A stretch of DNA of 10,796 nt from an uncultured Collinsella sp. (GTDB lineage: Bacteria > Actinomycetota > Coriobacteriia > Coriobacteriales > Coriobacteriaceae). The notes beneath the pieces are model-generated. The model was given only the letters and a program-made list of their open reading frames with translations. It had not been told where the DNA came from and did no database searches. Every line of letters starts with the position of its first letter. Position 1 is the first letter of the stretch. The DNA is taken from contig CATVQO010000044.1 in assembly GCA_958346165.1 (NCBI GenBank), forward strand, positions 1 to 10,796, given 5' to 3'. The position numbers and the translations under genes were made by a program. Below are positions 1 to 7,507 of the stretch, piece by piece.

Positions 1-148
1 CGGGCAGCTTGTCCTGCTTGACGGTGATCGTCAGCTGGTCCTCGCACTGCCACTCAACCTTCTCGATAGCGCCCGGCACTGCGGCGCGCAGGGCCTCGAC
101 GTGGCTTTCGCAACGACGAGCGTAGTCCTTCTTTTCAGGTTCTGCCAT
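1..148 (-). CDS. hyfG: HyfG, hydrogenase-4 large (NiFe) subunit, N-terminal part only
   Basis: Start of the hydrogenase large subunit, cut by the left window edge after 49 codons and one base. The ATG at 148 follows GAGGTGA by nine bases and comes four bases after the hyfF stop, so it is translated as part of the same operon. Only the beginning of the NuoC-like N-terminal domain is visible. The stretch ALRAAVPGAIEKV followed by QLTITVKQDKLP matches the pattern I know from E. coli HyfG (an amphipathic helix with a PGA turn, then a TITVK strand). In that family this domain is fused to the NuoD-like catalytic domain that carries the NiFe site. None of the NiFe cysteine ligands fall in the window, so the call rests on this short similarity plus exact operon position. 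Confidence 0.85.
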   Translation of the reverse strand, partial: MAEPEKKDYARRCESHVEALRAAVPGAIEKVEWQCEDQLTITVKQDKLP

Positions 149-152
149 GGTG

Positions 153-1718
153 CTAATTCACCTCGCTTGTCTTGGTCTGGGAACTGAACACCATGCGGTA
201 GAGAGGAGCCTCGTGGAGCTCTTCGACGCTCTGGTTCAAAACGACGGACGTTGCATCCTCGACGCCGCTCGTGATGGCGACCGGGGTGGCGATACCGAAC
301 CACATGACCACGATCGCGAGGGCGATCTCGGGGATGATCATGAGGGCGGGCACCTCGTGGCGCTTCATGCCCTCGGGCGCCTTGCCGAAGATGGACTTGA
401 GCGCGATGCCGGTAAGGGCAAAGTACACGCCGGTGAGGCCAATGGCCACGAGCACGACCACCCAGATGGGACCGGACTGGACGCCGGCCACGAAGGTGAG
501 GAACTCGGAGATGAACAGGGCGAACGGCGGGAAGGCGGCGAGCGCGAGCAGGGCGATGATGGTGAGCGCTGCCGTGACGGGAGCGATCTCGACGACGCCC
601 TTGATCTTGTTCAGGTCGCGGGTGTGGTAGATGTGCTGGATGTTACCGGCCATGCAGAAGGCGAGCGCCTTCGTGAAACCGTGGAAGATGCAGTGCAGCA
701 GGCAGGCGGCGATACCGAGCGGACCACCGATACCCAGGCACAGCGCGACCACGCCGACGTTGTCGACGGAGGAGTACGCGAAGCGGCGCTTGATATCGTC
801 CTGCTTAAAGATGCACAGGGCGGCCACCAGGATGGACAGCGTGCCCAGGATGAGCAGGAGCGTACGCGGATAGGTGTCGCCCACCGTGATGATGGACAGG
901 GAGTAGAAGCGGATGATCACCAGCATGGCGCACTTGAGCAGCACGCCCGAGAGCAGCGCGGAGACCGGGCTCGGAGCCTGGGAGTGCGCGTCGGGCAGCC
1001 AAGTGTGCATGGGGAACAGGCCCGCCTTGGTGCCGAAGCCGATGACGATGAACGCGAACGCGAGGCGCACGAGCATCGGGTCGAACTGGTCGGCGTAGGG
1101 CATGATGGAGGTGAGGAAGGCTGCCTCATGCGCGTTGGGCATGATATCGGCGGCGTTCGCGTAGATGAGCAGCGTGCCAAACAGGCCGAAGGCCACGCCG
1201 GCGGTGCAGACCATCGCGTACTTCCAAGACGCCTCGAGCGCCTGCTTGTTCTTGTAGATGCCCACGAGGAACACGGTCGACAACGTGGTGGCCTCGACCG
1301 CCGCCCAGGTGAGGATGATGTTGTTGGACAGGCAGGCGAGCAGCATCGTGAAAACGAACAGGCTAAACAGCGCGTAGTACTGCTTGGTGCGCTCGGCCGG
1401 CATGGTCTTCTCCTCGATATCGATCTTGATATAGGAGATGGAGTACACGCCGGTGATGAACCCGATGATGCCTACCAGAAGGACGAAGATCGACGAGAGC
1501 GAATCGAGATGGAGCCACAGGCCCAAAGCGTCGATATTCTGCCCGCTCGAGAGCATGGTTCCCGCGGTGACGACCGAAAGGACGAGGGTCGCCGCGACGG
1601 AGATGGTGTTGAGCCCCGCAAAGACGCTGTAGGACGTCGTCTTGGGGAGCGCAGCCATAATCAGGGAGAACACGAGGGGACAAGCGAGCAGGGCGACCGT
1701 CAGCATTGAAACATCCAT
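153..1718 (-). CDS. hyfF: HyfF, antiporter-like proton-translocating membrane subunit of hydrogenase-4
   Basis: A 521-residue, very hydrophobic protein of the NuoL/NuoM/NuoN (Mrp antiporter) family, close in length to E. coli HyfF (about 526). Motifs visible in order: WAAVEATTLSTVFLVGIY (about 138-155) with the helix-5 glutamate E142; GFGTKAGLFPMHTWLPDAHS (227-246) with the helix-7 lysine K231; APSPVSALLSGVLLKCAML with K262. These Glu and Lys residues form the proton path in complex I homologues. It is expected in the inner membrane arm, probably moving H+ or Na+ while formate electrons reduce protons. The ATG at 1718 is chosen because AAGGGG lies about seven bases upstream; the internal Met at codon 5 has no such site. 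It begins three bases after the hyfE stop and ends TAG four bases before hyfG, indicating coupled translation. Confidence 0.95.
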   Translation of the reverse strand: MDVSMLTVALLACPLVFSLIMAALPKTTSYSVFAGLNTISVAATLVLSVVTAGTMLSSGQNIDALGLWLHLDSLSSIFVLLVGIIGFITGVYSISYIKIDIEEKTMPAERTKQYYALFSLFVFTMLLACLSNNIILTWAAVEATTLSTVFLVGIYKNKQALEASWKYAMVCTAGVAFGLFGTLLIYANAADIMPNAHEAAFLTSIMPYADQFDPMLVRLAFAFIVIGFGTKAGLFPMHTWLPDAHSQAPSPVSALLSGVLLKCAMLVIIRFYSLSIITVGDTYPRTLLLILGTLSILVAALCIFKQDDIKRRFAYSSVDNVGVVALCLGIGGPLGIAACLLHCIFHGFTKALAFCMAGNIQHIYHTRDLNKIKGVVEIAPVTAALTIIALLALAAFPPFALFISEFLTFVAGVQSGPIWVVVLVAIGLTGVYFALTGIALKSIFGKAPEGMKRHEVPALMIIPEIALAIVVMWFGIATPVAITSGVEDATSVVLNQSVEELHEAPLYRMVFSSQTKTSEVN

Positions 1719-1721
1719 GGC

Positions 1722-2375
1722 CTACCCCTTCAATTCGGTCAGGTCGTGGGAGTCGAGCGACTTGGTGTCGTTCCAGATCCTCACGACGACGGCGGACATG
1801 ATGATGACGGCGAAAATGGCGTCGGTGGCGATGCCGATCTCGATGATCTCGGGGGCCGTGGGCGCGAGCAGGGCGAGCGTCACGTGGCTACCGTTCTCCA
1901 TAAGGCAGTACCCGAAGATTTGCTTGAGGATGTTGCGCTGGGAGATGATGCACGTGAGGCCGACGAAGAAGTGCGCGAAGCTGATGGCGAGGGCCGGAGT
2001 AGCCACCTCAGCGGTGGGCAGGCTCAGGCGCGTGACCACCGCGAAGCAGATGGCCACCTCCAGACCGGTGAGGATGATGGTCCAGGCCGGCTTGATGGAG
2101 GAGGTCAGCGTGCTATCGGCAGGCGAACCCATCTTTTTGTAGGCACGGTTGAGAATGAACGGAACGAGGATCACCTTGGTGACGAAGGCCGACGCGGCCC
2201 ACATGAGAAGCTCGGTGGCACCGGTGGTGAGGCCCAGGGTGAGCAGCACGCCCACCAGGACAACCGACTGGATCGCGTACCACTTAATGGCGGACGGGAT
2301 GGTCTTCGAGACGACCACCATGGTGGAGGTCACGATCAGAAGACCGCCCAGGATATTGACTAACGAATAACCCAT
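1722..2375 (-). CDS. hyfE: HyfE, NuoK-like small membrane subunit of hydrogenase-4
   Basis: A 217-residue membrane protein, the same size as E. coli HyfE (216). It has alternating hydrophobic helices throughout. The stretch SQRNILKQIFGYCLMENGSH (145-164) carries the conserved buried glutamate E160; a second acidic residue, E178 or D185, lies in the next helix. In the hydrogenase-4 family this subunit occupies the NuoK-like place between the anchoring subunit and the antiporter-like subunits and is thought to relay charge through the membrane arm. Translation starts at the ATG at 2375 after a near-perfect site, TAGGAGGT, whose TAG is itself the stop codon of hyfD, so the two genes are tightly linked. 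It ends TAG three bases before hyfF. Confidence 0.94.
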   Translation of the reverse strand: MGYSLVNILGGLLIVTSTMVVVSKTIPSAIKWYAIQSVVLVGVLLTLGLTTGATELLMWAASAFVTKVILVPFILNRAYKKMGSPADSTLTSSIKPAWTIILTGLEVAICFAVVTRLSLPTAEVATPALAISFAHFFVGLTCIISQRNILKQIFGYCLMENGSHVTLALLAPTAPEIIEIGIATDAIFAVIIMSAVVVRIWNDTKSLDSHDLTELKG

Positions 2376-2385
2376 GTCCTACCTC

Positions 2386-3843
2386 CTAACCCATCCAACT
2401 AGAGGACAGAGGACCGGCGACGACGACCATGATCATGAGGACGACGAACACGAACGCCATGGCGCGCGGAAGGGGCTGGCCGACGGCCACGGTCTCGCTC
2501 GGCTCACCGGGCAGGACCTTACCCATCCAACGCAGGAACCATGCGAAGGTGGCGACGGTCTCGACGACCATGACGCACACGAGGACGAAGATGACCGTGT
2601 TGGAAGCACCAACCGCGAAGCCACCGGAAATAATCTGGAACTTGGAGAAGAACGTGCTCATGGGGGGCACGCCGGCGATAGCGGTCGCGGCGACCGCGAA
2701 GCCCACGCCCGTGACCGGGTACTTCTTCATGAGGCCCTGGATCTTGGGCAACATACGGGTTCCCAGCGTGAAGCTGAGGGAGCCGGCGATGAGGAAGAAC
2801 AGGGTCTTGGTGAACGCGTGGTTGAAGATGTGCTCGACGGCGCCGTTGAACGCCATCTGGCTTCCGAACACGGAGAGGCCCAGGCCGAAGAACACGTAGG
2901 CGAGCTGCGCGATCGTCGAGAAGGCGAGCAGGCGCTTCATATCCTTCTGGGGCAGGTACATGAGGAAGCCGAAGAGCATGGTCACGACGGCGTCGATGAT
3001 GGCGACCCAACCGACGATCTCGGGGATATCGCCGGCACTCGCAAGAGCGCGGGCGAACACGCACACGCCGACCTTCACCATGGACGCGCCATGGAGGTAG
3101 GCGGAAACGGGCGTGGGGGCCTCCATTGCGGAGGGCAGCCACATGTAGAGCGGGAACTGGGCGGACTTGGCCCAAGCGGCGAACAGGATGAGCAGCAGCA
3201 CGACGGTCTTCATACCGGAATCGAGCTGGGAGATCGCGCTCAGCGCGAACGTGCCGGTTCCGGCGAACAGGAAGGCCGCGCCGATGTAGAGTCCCAGAGC
3301 GCCGATATGGGTGATGATGAGCGCCTTCATACCGGCCTTCTTGGCCGTGGGCGTCATGTAGTAGCTGATGAGGCCCCAGGAGCACACGCCGGTGATCTCG
3401 AAGAAAACGAGCTGGCCGACGATGGTGGAGCTGTAGGCGAGACCGGCCATGGCGCCGATGAACGTGGAGAAGTACACGTAGAAGCGGCGACGGGGCGCGT
3501 CGGGATGCTCCTTGTTCTTATCGCTCATGTACGGGAACGAATAGATGACGACGAGCAGGCCGATAGCGACGAACGCGGGTGCGAGCAGCGTGCTCATCCG
3601 GTCGAATATGAAGCCCATGACCAAGGTCTGGCCCATACTCGCCCAGGTTACATCGACCGCGTTCATGCCGTTTCCGGCAAACGTCGCGGCCAAGCCAACG
3701 GAAGCGACCGTGGCGATGCCGCCGGCAAAGGCGCAGATCCATTTAGCGTAGGGACGCGGCAGCATGACGATGAGCAGGGAGCCCAGCATGGGGACGGCGA
3801 TCGCCACCATGGCAAAGAGGGACAAGCTCGATTCGATTGACAT
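2386..3843 (-). CDS. hyfD: HyfD, antiporter-like proton-translocating membrane subunit of hydrogenase-4
   Basis: A 485-residue polytopic membrane protein of the NuoN/NuoM type, near the E. coli HyfD length (479). Key motifs: FFEITGVCSWGLISYY (147-162) with helix-5 E149; FAAWAKSAQFPLYMWLPSAM (221-240) with K226; EAPTPVSAYLHGASMVKVGV (241-260) with K257; YLPQKDMKRLLAFSTIAQL further on. These match the channel residues of complex I antiporter-like subunits. HyfD is one of the subunits that distinguishes the hydrogenase-4 (FHL-2) complex from the smaller hydrogenase-3 (FHL-1), which has only one antiporter-like subunit. The ATG at 3843 follows AAGGGAG by five bases. It sits 16 bases after hyfC and 10 bases before hyfE. 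Confidence 0.95.
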   Translation of the reverse strand: MSIESSLSLFAMVAIAVPMLGSLLIVMLPRPYAKWICAFAGGIATVASVGLAATFAGNGMNAVDVTWASMGQTLVMGFIFDRMSTLLAPAFVAIGLLVVIYSFPYMSDKNKEHPDAPRRRFYVYFSTFIGAMAGLAYSSTIVGQLVFFEITGVCSWGLISYYMTPTAKKAGMKALIITHIGALGLYIGAAFLFAGTGTFALSAISQLDSGMKTVVLLLILFAAWAKSAQFPLYMWLPSAMEAPTPVSAYLHGASMVKVGVCVFARALASAGDIPEIVGWVAIIDAVVTMLFGFLMYLPQKDMKRLLAFSTIAQLAYVFFGLGLSVFGSQMAFNGAVEHIFNHAFTKTLFFLIAGSLSFTLGTRMLPKIQGLMKKYPVTGVGFAVAATAIAGVPPMSTFFSKFQIISGGFAVGASNTVIFVLVCVMVVETVATFAWFLRWMGKVLPGEPSETVAVGQPLPRAMAFVFVVLMIMVVVAGPLSSSWMG

Positions 3844-3859
3844 AGTTTCTCCCTTCTCC

Positions 3860-4783
3860 CTACACGCCTACGACGACGAAGACGAACGCGAGGACCGCGA
3901 TGCCGACGACGGCCCAGGTCTGGTTACCGAGCACCTTGAAGCGCGAACGGGAAACGGAGTTCTCGAGCACGCCGCAGACAACGAAATCGACCAGGCACTT
4001 GACAAGGAAGACGACGGCGCCCACGAGAGCGGTGACGCCGATGGTCGCGGGCTCTCCCCAGGGGATGAAGATGGAGGTGAACCAAGCGACGACCACGACC
4101 TGCTTCATGCCCATGGCGAGCTTCATCATGGCCAGGGACGGGCCGGAGAGCTCGGCGAGCGGGCCCTCCTGGAGCTCCTGCTCGGCTTCGGCCTGATCGA
4201 ACGGAAGCTTGCCGAGCTCCATATAGCAGGCGGCCGCGAAGGCGACGCCGGCGAGGATGACGGCGACGACGCTCGAGACGTTGCCCGTAACGATGTGCTG
4301 ACCCATGGTCGCAATGTCCGTGGAGCCGCACACGATGGCGACGGTAAACAGCGCGATGAGCATGGACGGCTCGATGAGCACGCTCATGAGGAGCTCGCGG
4401 ATACCGCCGAAGCCCGCGTAGGCGTTGGAGGAATCCACGCCGGACAGCGCGAAGAAGAAGCGGGACAGCGCGAGCGCGTACATGATGGTGATGGCGTCAC
4501 CAAAGACGGGCATGGGGCTCTCGAGCGTGAACATGGGCAGGCCCATGGCGAGCATGAACGACACCGCGAGGAACAGCGGCGGCATGATGCGCAGCACGAA
4601 GCTCGAGTCGGAACTCACGGACTCGGGACGCGCCATGAGCTTCGCGAGGTCCCGGTAATCCTGAAGGATGGACGGACCGCGGCGATTGTGCATCTTCGCG
4701 CGAATCACACGGGCGAGGCCGGAGAAGAAGGGCGCGACCAGCATGACCACGAGGCCCTGCGCTATCGCAAGAACGATGTTCAT
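3860..4783 (-). CDS. hyfC: HyfC, NuoH-like membrane anchor subunit of hydrogenase-4
   Basis: A 307-residue membrane protein of the NuoH/HycD/HyfC family, slightly shorter than E. coli HyfC (about 315). Diagnostic stretches are RRGPSILQDYRDLAKLM (34-50), GGIRELLMSVLIEPS (126-140) with E130 and E138, and ELGKLPFDQAEAEQELQEG (189-207), the acidic cytoplasmic loop typical of NuoH-like proteins in group 4 hydrogenases. This subunit joins the soluble hydrogenase arm to the membrane arm and lies where the quinone tunnel lies in complex I; group 4 enzymes do not need quinone. The ATG at 4783 follows GAGAGGA by about four bases. It lies 17 bases downstream of hyfB and 16 bases upstream of hyfD. Confidence 0.95.
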   Translation of the reverse strand: MNIVLAIAQGLVVMLVAPFFSGLARVIRAKMHNRRGPSILQDYRDLAKLMARPESVSSDSSFVLRIMPPLFLAVSFMLAMGLPMFTLESPMPVFGDAITIMYALALSRFFFALSGVDSSNAYAGFGGIRELLMSVLIEPSMLIALFTVAIVCGSTDIATMGQHIVTGNVSSVVAVILAGVAFAAACYMELGKLPFDQAEAEQELQEGPLAELSGPSLAMMKLAMGMKQVVVVAWFTSIFIPWGEPATIGVTALVGAVVFLVKCLVDFVVCGVLENSVSRSRFKVLGNQTWAVVGIAVLAFVFVVVGV

Positions 4784-4800
4784 AATATCCTCTCCCCTCT

Positions 4801-6819
4801 CTAGACCATGACCACGGCGAGCACGAGGAAGACCACGAGCGCCGCGACGATGTAGCAGATGTATACGGAGTAGTTGCCGCCCTCGATCTTGGAGGCGAGG
4901 CCGGCCAGCTTATCGGCACCCTCGCTCGGTGCATCGACCAGGAAGCGGTCGGGCAGGGGCTCAACGCCCTGGGCGACACCGGTGAGCTTCTGGAACACGT
5001 GCGCGATGGACCAGCAGATCTTGGTGCATACCTCGCGCAGGGTGTAGAGCGGGCCCATGAAGAGCTCTACGTCTGACGCGAAGCTCGTGGCGACGACGGG
5101 CATGTGCTCGTTGGGCTCGTAGCCGCACGCCCAAGGGTCGGTCTTCTTAGCGGGGGCCTTGGTGCCGAGGCAGGACCTCAACACGAACGCGAGGCCGGTG
5201 AGGACCACGAGCGCGATGGCGATCGCGGGGGTGGAGGTGGCGGCACCGGAAATCTCGTTCACCAGAGACACGCCCGAGGTGGCTGTGACGGCAGAGCCGG
5301 CAAGCACGCTCTGGGCGACGTCGCCCAGAACCGGGGCGATGACGGGAGAGCCGATTCCCAGCACCATGCAGATGGCCGCGAGGAGCATCTGCGAGAACAA
5401 CATCGGAGCCGGGGACTCCTTGGCGTTCGCGGCCTCCTGGGAACGAGGGCTGCTCGCGAACGAGACGCCGTAGGCCTTCACGAAGCACGTGACGGCCAGG
5501 GCACCGGTGATGGCGAGGGCGGCCGCGGAGGCGACGGCGAACACCATGACGACCGGGTCGGAGAGCGTCGAGATGTTGAACAGGGACTGGTAGGTGAACC
5601 ACTCGGAAACGAAGCCGTTGAGCGGCGGGATGGCCGAGATGGCAAGGGCACCGATGAGGAAGCAGACGGCCGTGACCGGCATGCGGCGGAACAGACCGCC
5701 CATCTTCTCCATGTTGCGCGTACCCGTGGCATAGAGCAGGGAGCCCGCGCCGAGGAACAGCTCGCCCTTGAACATGGCGTGGTTGAGCGTGTGGTAGAGG
5801 GCGGCCATGAGCGCGATCGTCGCGATGACGTCGTTGCCCAGGGCGTGCGCCGTCATGGACGCGCCGACACCGAGCAAGATGATGCCGATGTTCTCGACGG
5901 AGTGATAGGCAAGCAGGCGCTTGATGTCGTGCTCGTGGAGGGCGTAGACGACACCCAGGACCGACGAGATGGATCCGAAGACCAGGACCATGAGGCCCCA
6001 CCAGAGCTGGACGCCCGAACCCGCGAGCAGGTCGAGACCGACCTTGAGGATTCCCAGGATGCCGATCTTGATCATGCCGCCGGACATGAGGGCGGACACG
6101 TTGGACGGCGCCTCGGGGTGCGCCTGGGGCAGCCAGGAGTGCAGCGGAATGATACCGGCCTTCGCGCCAAATCCGAAGAACGCGAGGACGAAGCACGCGG
6201 AGGAGACGGCGGGTCCAAAGTCATGCGTACGGAAATCACTGAAGCTGAAGGAACCGCCCACGCCGTTGGTCATGAGCAGGAAGCTCGCCATGATGAGAAC
6301 GAAGCCCACGTGCGCGATGACGAAGTAGAGCCAACCGCCCCTAATGGAGTTCTTGTTCTCCTCGATAACGACAAGGAAGTAGCTCGTAAGGGACATGAGC
6401 TCAAAGGCGACCAGGAACCAGAACACGTTGTCGGCGGTGATGACGAGCATCATCGAGGCGACGAAGGTGTTCATAAAGAAGCCGGCGCGCCCGACCTTGC
6501 CCGGGTACTCGTCGAAGTAGGACAGACCGTAGATGAAGCCCGCAAAGGCGAGAATCGAGATGAGGACCACGATCAGGCCCGCAAGGCCGTTGAGCAAGAG
6601 CTCGAGACGGGCGAACGGGAAGAAGAAGACCGTGTTGAGGGACGAAACGTCGCCAAGCACGGCCTCGAGGCCCGCGATAAACGAAAGCACCGCGGCGACG
6701 GCACCGATAAGGCAGCCGGCGGTCTTGGCGGCGTTATCGGCCTTGATCAGCAGAACCGAGGCGAGCGCACCGATGCACGAGACGGCAAGCGATGCGATAA
6801 ACAGCGTCATGCTATCCAT
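4801..6819 (-). CDS. hyfB: HyfB, large antiporter-like membrane subunit of hydrogenase-4 (HycC/NuoL family)
   Basis: A 672-residue membrane protein, the same length as E. coli HyfB. It has helix-5 E140 within FWFLVAFELMSLTSYFLV (133-150); K220 in GFGAKAGIIPLHSWLPQAHP (216-235); K251 in EAPSNVSALMSGGMIKIGIL (236-255); HDIKRLLAYHSVENIG (297-312); K351 in NHAMFKGELF; and K448 in CFVKAYG. The C-terminal part has DPWACGYEPNE (561-571), characteristic of the HycC/HyfB branch, and a final hydrophobic helix at about 650-672. It is expected to conduct ions at the distal end of the membrane arm. The ATG at 6819 follows AAGGGAG by eight bases and overlaps the end of hyfA by eight bases, implying translational coupling. 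Another Met at codon 4 (6810) has no better site. Confidence 0.95.
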   Translation of the reverse strand: MDSMTLFIASLAVSCIGALASVLLIKADNAAKTAGCLIGAVAAVLSFIAGLEAVLGDVSSLNTVFFFPFARLELLLNGLAGLIVVLISILAFAGFIYGLSYFDEYPGKVGRAGFFMNTFVASMMLVITADNVFWFLVAFELMSLTSYFLVVIEENKNSIRGGWLYFVIAHVGFVLIMASFLLMTNGVGGSFSFSDFRTHDFGPAVSSACFVLAFFGFGAKAGIIPLHSWLPQAHPEAPSNVSALMSGGMIKIGILGILKVGLDLLAGSGVQLWWGLMVLVFGSISSVLGVVYALHEHDIKRLLAYHSVENIGIILLGVGASMTAHALGNDVIATIALMAALYHTLNHAMFKGELFLGAGSLLYATGTRNMEKMGGLFRRMPVTAVCFLIGALAISAIPPLNGFVSEWFTYQSLFNISTLSDPVVMVFAVASAAALAITGALAVTCFVKAYGVSFASSPRSQEAANAKESPAPMLFSQMLLAAICMVLGIGSPVIAPVLGDVAQSVLAGSAVTATSGVSLVNEISGAATSTPAIAIALVVLTGLAFVLRSCLGTKAPAKKTDPWACGYEPNEHMPVVATSFASDVELFMGPLYTLREVCTKICWSIAHVFQKLTGVAQGVEPLPDRFLVDAPSEGADKLAGLASKIEGGNYSVYICYIVAALVVFLVLAVVMV

Positions 6820-7429
6820 TGTTTACGCTCCCTTCTGCTTTCTCGGACAGGCCCTGGGCCACAGCGGTAACGTCGACGACCGGACCGTTTTCGATCGAGC
6901 GTAGGCGCTTGGCCTCGTCGAGCTCGCGATCGGCCGCGCCGCCCATGACGGTCAGCGCCTTGGTGGGGCACGCCGCCACACAATGCGGGCCGTCCGGATC
7001 GAAGGCACACAGATCGCACTTGACAGCGCAGGTGTACTGACCAGGAGCCCACGTAAGCAGGCTGCTCAGGGACTTAGGATACGAAGGCGTCGGGTCCCAC
7101 ATGCCTGCGACACCGGCGATAGACGTGCCATCGGGATGGATGGCTCCGAAGGGGCACGCGATGGCGCACAGCCTGCACCCGATGCACTCCTGCTCCTTGA
7201 CGTGGATGCGATCGCCATCGTGCTCGATGGCATTCACCGGGCAAACCTCGGCGCAGGGGGCACCCTCGCAATGGTGGCAGGCAAGGGCGGCCGAAATACC
7301 GCCGGTCTTCACGAGCGCCAGGCGCGGCGTATCCTGAAGACCCTGCATCCGGTGGGCGTCGGCACAGGCGGACTGGCATGTTCCGCAGCCGATGCACCTC
7401 TCCGGGTTGATGTCGATGAAGCGGTTCAT
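6812..7429 (-). CDS. hyfA: HyfA, four-cluster [4Fe-4S] electron-transfer subunit of hydrogenase-4
   Basis: A 205-residue soluble iron-sulfur protein, the same length as E. coli HyfA and with the same opening residues, MNRF. Four cysteine groups are visible: CIGCGTCQSAC (12-22), CHHCEGAPCAEVCP (51-64), CIGCRLCAIACP (82-93) and CDLCAFDPDGPHCVAACP (138-155). They supply 16 ligands, enough for four [4Fe-4S] clusters; C134 is an extra cysteine. It should carry electrons from FdhF to the hydrogenase arm in the cytoplasm. Start choice: the ATG at 7429 has AAGGAAG a few bases upstream. A GTG at 7435 in the same frame would add only two residues and lies too close to that ribosome site. It follows fdhF after 78 bases containing a strong hairpin and overlaps hyfB by eight bases. 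Confidence 0.95.
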   Translation of the reverse strand: MNRFIDINPERCIGCGTCQSACADAHRMQGLQDTPRLALVKTGGISAALACHHCEGAPCAEVCPVNAIEHDGDRIHVKEQECIGCRLCAIACPFGAIHPDGTSIAGVAGMWDPTPSYPKSLSSLLTWAPGQYTCAVKCDLCAFDPDGPHCVAACPTKALTVMGGAADRELDEAKRLRSIENGPVVDVTAVAQGLSEKAEGSVNNG

Positions 7430-7441
7430 CCCCACTTCCTT

Positions 7442-7486
7442 TCAAAATAACGGGCCGGGCTCCCGAACGTACGGGACGCCCGGCCC
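7442..7486 (-). terminator. Terminator-like or attenuating hairpin between fdhF and hyfA
   Basis: Read on the minus strand, GGGCCGGGC is followed by G, TCCCG, a six-base loop TACGTT, CGGGA and GCCCGGCCC. This is a 14-bp GC-rich stem with a single bulged G. It is followed by GTTATTTTG, an interrupted T-tract. The shape is that of an intrinsic terminator of modest efficiency. On the plus strand the stem is followed by A residues, so only minus-strand termination makes sense. The hairpin ends about 12 bases before the hyfA start, leaving no room for a promoter, so hyf genes must rely on read-through or a promoter inside fdhF. It could instead be an mRNA processing or stabilising element. Confidence 0.6.
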
Positions 7487-7507
7487 AAAAAGCCAACGAG
7501 AACGGGA

